Positions 20,619 to 24,033 of a DNA stretch of 24,033 nt are shown one piece after another. Both the position numbers and the translations under genes were made by a program. The DNA is from a virus. Numbering within the stretch: position 1 is the stretch's first letter; each line of letters starts with the position of its first letter. The stretch is taken from positions 1 to 24,033 of IMG/VR virus record IMGVR_UViG_3300047490_000097; one strand, 5' to 3'. Under the pieces are notes generated by a model that did no database searches, was not told the DNA's origin, and saw only the letters and a list, made by a program, of their open reading frames with translations.

Positions 20619-23101
20619 TGTTGCATTGGTGTGATTTTATTCTCCATCTCAACTTCTTCAGTTCCTTCTGGAGTCTCTACCTCTTCGGTTTCCATCTCCT
20701 CTGGTTCTTCGGTCTCTTCTTCTTCCATCTCTACCTTTTCTTCCATTGGCATCTCTGCTGCCATCTTGCCTTTGGCTTTTTGAATCTCAGTACGTGCCTT
20801 TGCCTTTTGCAGTGCAAGTTGGGTAATACCCTGTTCCTTGCGTTGCTCTGTGCGTTGTGCGTGACTGACTGCCGCCTTGCCAATTGAGATATCGGCAAGT
20901 TTCTGCTTGGTATCAATTTCGATGCCAGATTTAGCAGCGAGGTATTGAAGTTTAAGTTCTTCTTCGGAGGATTGTTTGCCTTGCTGACTTTGTGCGAGTT
21001 CTTGGTAAACAGCACCGATTTCGTCTGCGGCTTTTTGAGCTTGCTGCATTCCACCCATAAACTGCTTGAGGAAGTCTTTCTTCGATGGGTCTTTTGCAAT
21101 GAACTCAACGTGCGCCATGATGTGGCCGCCTTTGAATTGAATGGAACGAACAACCAATCCGAGTTCATCAATATCTGGTTGACCAGCTTGAATAGATTGC
21201 ATACTCGACTGAATCTGCATCATCATATCCTGCAAATGAGCAGTTGCGTGTTCGATATGCGGATCAGTTGGTAATACTGGGAAGTTTGCTGGGTTGACGA
21301 ATGCATCAGTCATTCCAGCATTTTCAAATCCGATTACACGTTTGGCTTCGCTTACTTTTGGTGACTTAGTGTTGCGATAGCGAACTACGTTATCCCTGCC
21401 GGCAAGTGCCGCGATTGCGTCTTTAACTGCGTTCTCTTGGCCTTCGTTTGCTGGAGTGATTGCTGTGATCTGCAATAACTTCTCTGCTGTGATAAGTTTG
21501 AACGATGGACTACCTGCTCCGTTGATAAGGTTAGAACGGATCGAAGTTACATTCTTCATCGATGCCGCTTCTTTCGGAGTTCCGAGTTCTTCTAACTTAG
21601 AGTAAAACTTTTTAACATACTCATACCCATCGTCGTTAGATGTTGACGATACGAACCTGCGATATAATTCTCGGAAGTATAATGTTTCGCACTCATTAAA
21701 GCGACGAATTTGAGTTCCAGAAAGTTTTGCGCTTTCAGCGGCATTCAATTCTGCTTCACCTTTTGTGCGCTGCTTTCCTCCAGATGTTGGTGCGTCAATT
21801 CGGTATTGTCCAAGTCCGCGATAAAGATCGCTCATGAAGTACTGCATGAATCCAAGTCCCTCTGAAACTGGCAACTGGAATCGATTCTGAGTAAACTTTG
21901 CGCCATCTGGCATTACGCTAATTGGCAACCACTCCATTTGCTTTAGCATCTTGGTTGCGTCTGGACCTTGACCCTCAATGAGTAGCATGGAGTTGAGACG
22001 TACTGCGTCAACCAGTCCGTTCATCGTAAAGTCATACTGACGGCAAGCGACGAATGCTTCTTCAGCTTGGCTCTTGATATCATGGAACAATCCAGACCCT
22101 ACTGAATCAGTCAACATATACATCATCTCTGACCAATCTTTAAACTGGCCTACTTTTAGCATCATAAATCCATGATTCTCGCGCACTGTCATGTCATCGA
22201 TCTTTTCTGATCCTTTGACATATTTGTTAAGATACTGGCTGATTGGTGTGTAATCTTGAAGAATAATGCATTTGCTAATGCTTCCATCGAACTCGCGCCA
22301 ATACACTTCATACAGGTCGATCTTCTCGTTTACAGAAAGTGACCAGTTAAATCCAGCTTCACTAATTGTTCGGAAGAAATCCTCACGTGTTTTGTTGTGC
22401 TGGTTAAATGCTTTGTGAAATCGAATAGCGTCAATCGTTGCGTCCACGTTCCATCCCATATCTTCAGCAGCACTGCGATTCTCAATCTTTTTATACAACT
22501 GATATGGTGTAAGTCTTACTCTTCGGGCAAACTCCTCAAGGTTAGAAAAGTCGATGCGGATGTCGTCTGGGAAAAGCAGGTCGGAAAGGAACACGTGTTC
22601 TGGAATCCACCCAACATTTGACGGCCACATACCAATCCCTTTTCCGTAAAGAAGCATCTCTTCAAGGTCTTGTTCTGTATTATACAGGTATCCGGGCCAC
22701 TCGCGGATCGCATGATCGAAGGCAATTGAAATGTTTTCAGAGTTAACTAAGCGTTCTTTTTCGTTTCCAAATTTGGTTGTTATGGAACAGCAAGCTTGCC
22801 GCTCCGTAATCACATCGTAATAACTTGATTTCTGATTATCCACGATGAATGCCATTTGACCCCAGTTAACGTCTGATTGCCAAGGTAGCTTCTTTTCGGC
22901 AAGCCTGCTGTATCCAGTAGGGGGAAAGCGTTTGTATGATTTGTAAATTCGGATGCGTTTATTCTCGCGGCCTACGTTTGCAAGTTTAAGATTGTTTGCG
23001 ATATTCCAAGCATGATTTGCGCTTGCAATGCGTGTTTCTGGAGGCTCGCCATCTTGTCCTAATGTGCGAAGTGTGAAGTTTTCGTTTCCAATTGAGATCA
23101 T
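20615..23101 (-). CDS. Portal protein (head-tail connector), 828 aa
   Basis: The length fits large podovirus portals. Typical segments are the N-terminal helical part with KKLPWQSDVNWGQMAFIVDN, a region with EQDLEEMLLYGKGIGMWPSN, a wing-like part (IDLYEVYWREFDGS), and the stem/clip region with GGKQRTKGEAELNAAESAKL followed by FNECETLYFRELYRRFVSS, common in podovirus portals. A long helical barrel region follows (about 640-780), and the last 50 residues are extremely acidic (MEEKVEMEEEETEEPEEMET). The portal forms the dodecameric ring through which DNA is packaged. The ATG at 23101 stands 6 nt after a palindrome copy and lacks a Shine-Dalgarno; the gene starts the portal/scaffold unit. Confidence 0.85.
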   Translation of the reverse strand: MISIGNENFTLRTLGQDGEPPETRIASANHAWNIANNLKLANVGRENKRIRIYKSYKRFPPTGYSRLAEKKLPWQSDVNWGQMAFIVDNQKSSYYDVITERQACCSITTKFGNEKERLVNSENISIAFDHAIREWPGYLYNTEQDLEEMLLYGKGIGMWPSNVGWIPEHVFLSDLLFPDDIRIDFSNLEEFARRVRLTPYQLYKKIENRSAAEDMGWNVDATIDAIRFHKAFNQHNKTREDFFRTISEAGFNWSLSVNEKIDLYEVYWREFDGSISKCIILQDYTPISQYLNKYVKGSEKIDDMTVRENHGFMMLKVGQFKDWSEMMYMLTDSVGSGLFHDIKSQAEEAFVACRQYDFTMNGLVDAVRLNSMLLIEGQGPDATKMLKQMEWLPISVMPDGAKFTQNRFQLPVSEGLGFMQYFMSDLYRGLGQYRIDAPTSGGKQRTKGEAELNAAESAKLSGTQIRRFNECETLYFRELYRRFVSSTSNDDGYEYVKKFYSKLEELGTPKEAASMKNVTSIRSNLINGAGSPSFKLITAEKLLQITAITPANEGQENAVKDAIAALAGRDNVVRYRNTKSPKVSEAKRVIGFENAGMTDAFVNPANFPVLPTDPHIEHATAHLQDMMMQIQSSMQSIQAGQPDIDELGLVVRSIQFKGGHIMAHVEFIAKDPSKKDFLKQFMGGMQQAQKAADEIGAVYQELAQSQQGKQSSEEELKLQYLAAKSGIEIDTKQKLADISIGKAAVSHAQRTEQRKEQGITQLALQKAKARTEIQKAKGKMAAEMPMEEKVEMEEEETEEPEEMETEEVETPEGTEEVEMENKITPMQQ

Positions 23102-23107
23102 AATAGT

Positions 23108-23123
23108 TTATCGTTTACGATAA
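23108..23123. repeat. Dispersed palindrome copy 6 (before portal gene)
   Basis: TTATCGTTTACGATAA, a perfect dyad with 7-bp arms around TT, and the exact reverse complement of the copy at 18949. It ends 6 nt before the portal ATG and contains the stop codon of the 125-aa gene (TAA at 23115-23117), so it overlaps coding sequence. Confidence 0.85.
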
Positions 23124-23492
23124 TTTGTTAAGTGCTGCTCTACGTTTGTTACAAGAACTACACCCTCTTGCACGATGTTCAAGCTTTGTTCCTAAAACTT
23201 TGTCAGTTAATTTTGCTGCACCATGAATCACACTGGCGATTGTATCTCCCAATGCAGGTTCATACCAGCACCTATCTCCCGGTTGACGCTGGCAGATTTG
23301 ATCTTCAATCTGCCATGCCAAATCTTCTGGAACGTGATACGAGTTTGACAACATATCTTTCTTTGTGTTCGCAATCAACTTGTCGAGCGATTCGCCATAG
23401 ACAGTAGCTGGAAATGTGAGATTACCCCTCTTAATAGTGTATTTATAGTACCAGCCACCGACAGGCGCACGTTTGTTGTCTTTCAATTTCAT
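23115..23492 (-). CDS. Small phage protein with C-terminal CxxC motif (125 aa)
   Basis: The best start is ATG 23492 (MKLKDNKRAPVGGWYYKYTI); a start at 23567 would run into the divergent terminase gene. The protein has WYYKYTIKRG, a helical middle (ESLDKLIANTKKDMLSNSYH), then QIEDQICQRQPGDRCWYEPA, and ends RARGCSSCNKRRAALNKLS. The terminal C-x-x-C-x-x-R-R-x-x-L-N is a recurrent ending of small phage proteins and may bind zinc or iron with the upstream Cys pair (QICQRQPGDRC). The function is unknown. It is divergent from the terminase (35-nt gap) and in line with the portal gene, and its last codons and stop lie in the palindrome. It could be a packaging-related or regulatory protein. Confidence 0.65.
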   Translation of the reverse strand: MKLKDNKRAPVGGWYYKYTIKRGNLTFPATVYGESLDKLIANTKKDMLSNSYHVPEDLAWQIEDQICQRQPGDRCWYEPALGDTIASVIHGAAKLTDKVLGTKLEHRARGCSSCNKRRAALNKLS

Positions 23493-23527
23493 CTTGCGTG
23501 AATAAAAATTTATTGCATTATGAGAAT

Positions 23528-24033
23528 ATGTCAAGAGGAAAAGGAATACAGAAATACGGCATCTCATTCCCAGAAAATATGGATGATCTCGCTATTGAAC
23601 TATACTGTTACGCTATCACCAGAGGGAACTATGGAAAGACATACTGCATCAAAAATAATATTGATATTTCAGAGTTTAAACTTCTTTCTCCTTACGAACA
23701 TTTTTTAAAAGCAGTAAGACTCCAATGGCCTACTGAAGTTGTTCTCGAAAGCAGAGGATACACCAATACTCAGATTCTTCGTACACTTGAAGAGTTGTGT
23801 ATGAACGATGATACTGTTCTTGCCGGAGCTGCATCAATGGGAAAATCGTATCCAGTTGGATTATGGGTGTATCTTGATTGGTGTTCAGCCCCGCATTGCA
23901 CGTCATCATGGGTTGCTACTACTACACTTGGTGCTTCTGAAGATCGTATTTGGGGTATCATCTCTAAGCTTTACAAGTCTGCTGCTCAAAAATATGGTAA
24001 CTTGATTGACTATCGCCACATGATTGTTTGGGG
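23528..24033 (+). CDS. terL: Terminase large subunit, N-terminal part (runs off window)
   Basis: The frame is open from ATG 23528 to the window edge (168 codons). Features: KYGISFPENMDDLAIELYCY at the start; a region SPYEHFLKAVRLQWPTEVVL; then a Walker A-like P-loop G100-AASM-GKS107 preceded by VLA; then GLWVYLDWCSAPHCTSSWVA followed by TTTLGASEDRIWGIISKLYK. The P-loop followed by a Trp-rich D-W helix and the S/T-x-T-T-L-G-x-x-x-x-R-x-W-G segment is characteristic of phage terminase ATPases. The nuclease domain should lie beyond the window. It is the only clear gene on the plus strand. The ATG at 23520 is in another frame. The leader is A/T-rich and has no Shine-Dalgarno. TerL packages DNA into the prohead through the portal. 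Confidence 0.8.
   Translation, partial: MSRGKGIQKYGISFPENMDDLAIELYCYAITRGNYGKTYCIKNNIDISEFKLLSPYEHFLKAVRLQWPTEVVLESRGYTNTQILRTLEELCMNDDTVLAGAASMGKSYPVGLWVYLDWCSAPHCTSSWVATTTLGASEDRIWGIISKLYKSAAQKYGNLIDYRHMIVW

Noticed and set aside
23115-23567. 150-aa version of the protein before the portal, starting at 23567
   Set aside because: It would overlap the terminase start on the other strand; the added part looks non-coding, while ATG 23492 begins a conserved-looking N-terminus.
1-24033. tRNA genes, integrase or attachment sites
   Set aside because: None were recognised by eye on either strand; a covariance-model search was not possible.

Overview
This window is the virion-structure and lysis part of a tailed-phage genome. 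A portal, a scaffolding protein, a major capsid protein, a tubular head-tail adaptor, a beta-propeller-like tail protein, two pectate-lyase-fold tailspikes and internal ejection-type proteins are present, and there is no tape measure, sheath or tail-tube gene. That points to a short-tailed (podovirus-like) phage. The host cannot be named. Most starts lack a Shine-Dalgarno sequence and sit behind A/T-rich leaders, as in phages of Bacteroidota and some other SD-poor lineages, but one sigma70-type TTGACA promoter is also visible.

All genes but one are on the minus strand, so the transcription order runs from high to low coordinates. At the right edge the terminase large subunit starts on the plus strand (23528 to beyond the end), diverging from a 125-aa protein (23115-23492). 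Next come portal, an 80-aa protein and scaffold (23101-19091), closed by a strong intrinsic terminator. A 326-bp gap (18765-19090) carries a promoter, a palindrome and a folded leader in front of the major capsid protein. After it come a decoration-like protein, two small proteins, a collagen-like/glycine-rich fibre (16084-14393), and a compact lysis cassette of overlapping tiny genes ending in a putative endolysin (14390-13181). Then follow a 114-aa tail protein, tailspike 1, a small protein, tailspike 2, another small protein, the tail nozzle-like protein, a coiled-coil fibre, a 54-aa protein, an HNH endonuclease, the tubular adaptor, a cupin-like protein, two ejection-type proteins, and a large protein cut by the left edge.

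The most unusual element is a dispersed 16-bp palindrome, TTATCG-N4-CGATAA. Five copies have perfect arms (482, 6143, 16361, 18949, 23108) and two are near-perfect (8676, 13153). Four copies lie 5-6 nt upstream of an ATG, fill the junction after the previous gene, and stand at the head of functional blocks: portal/scaffold, fibre/lysis, tailspikes, and HNH/tail core. A fifth lies in the capsid gene leader. This looks like a phage-wide regulatory or junction element, comparable in layout (not in sequence) to the stoperators of cluster A mycobacteriophages.

Other points: several genes of 52-58 codons sit in tight overlaps; beta-sandwich-like modules appear to be inserted into unrelated virion proteins; and the GC-rich hairpins between scaffold, capsid and decoration genes could set their relative expression.
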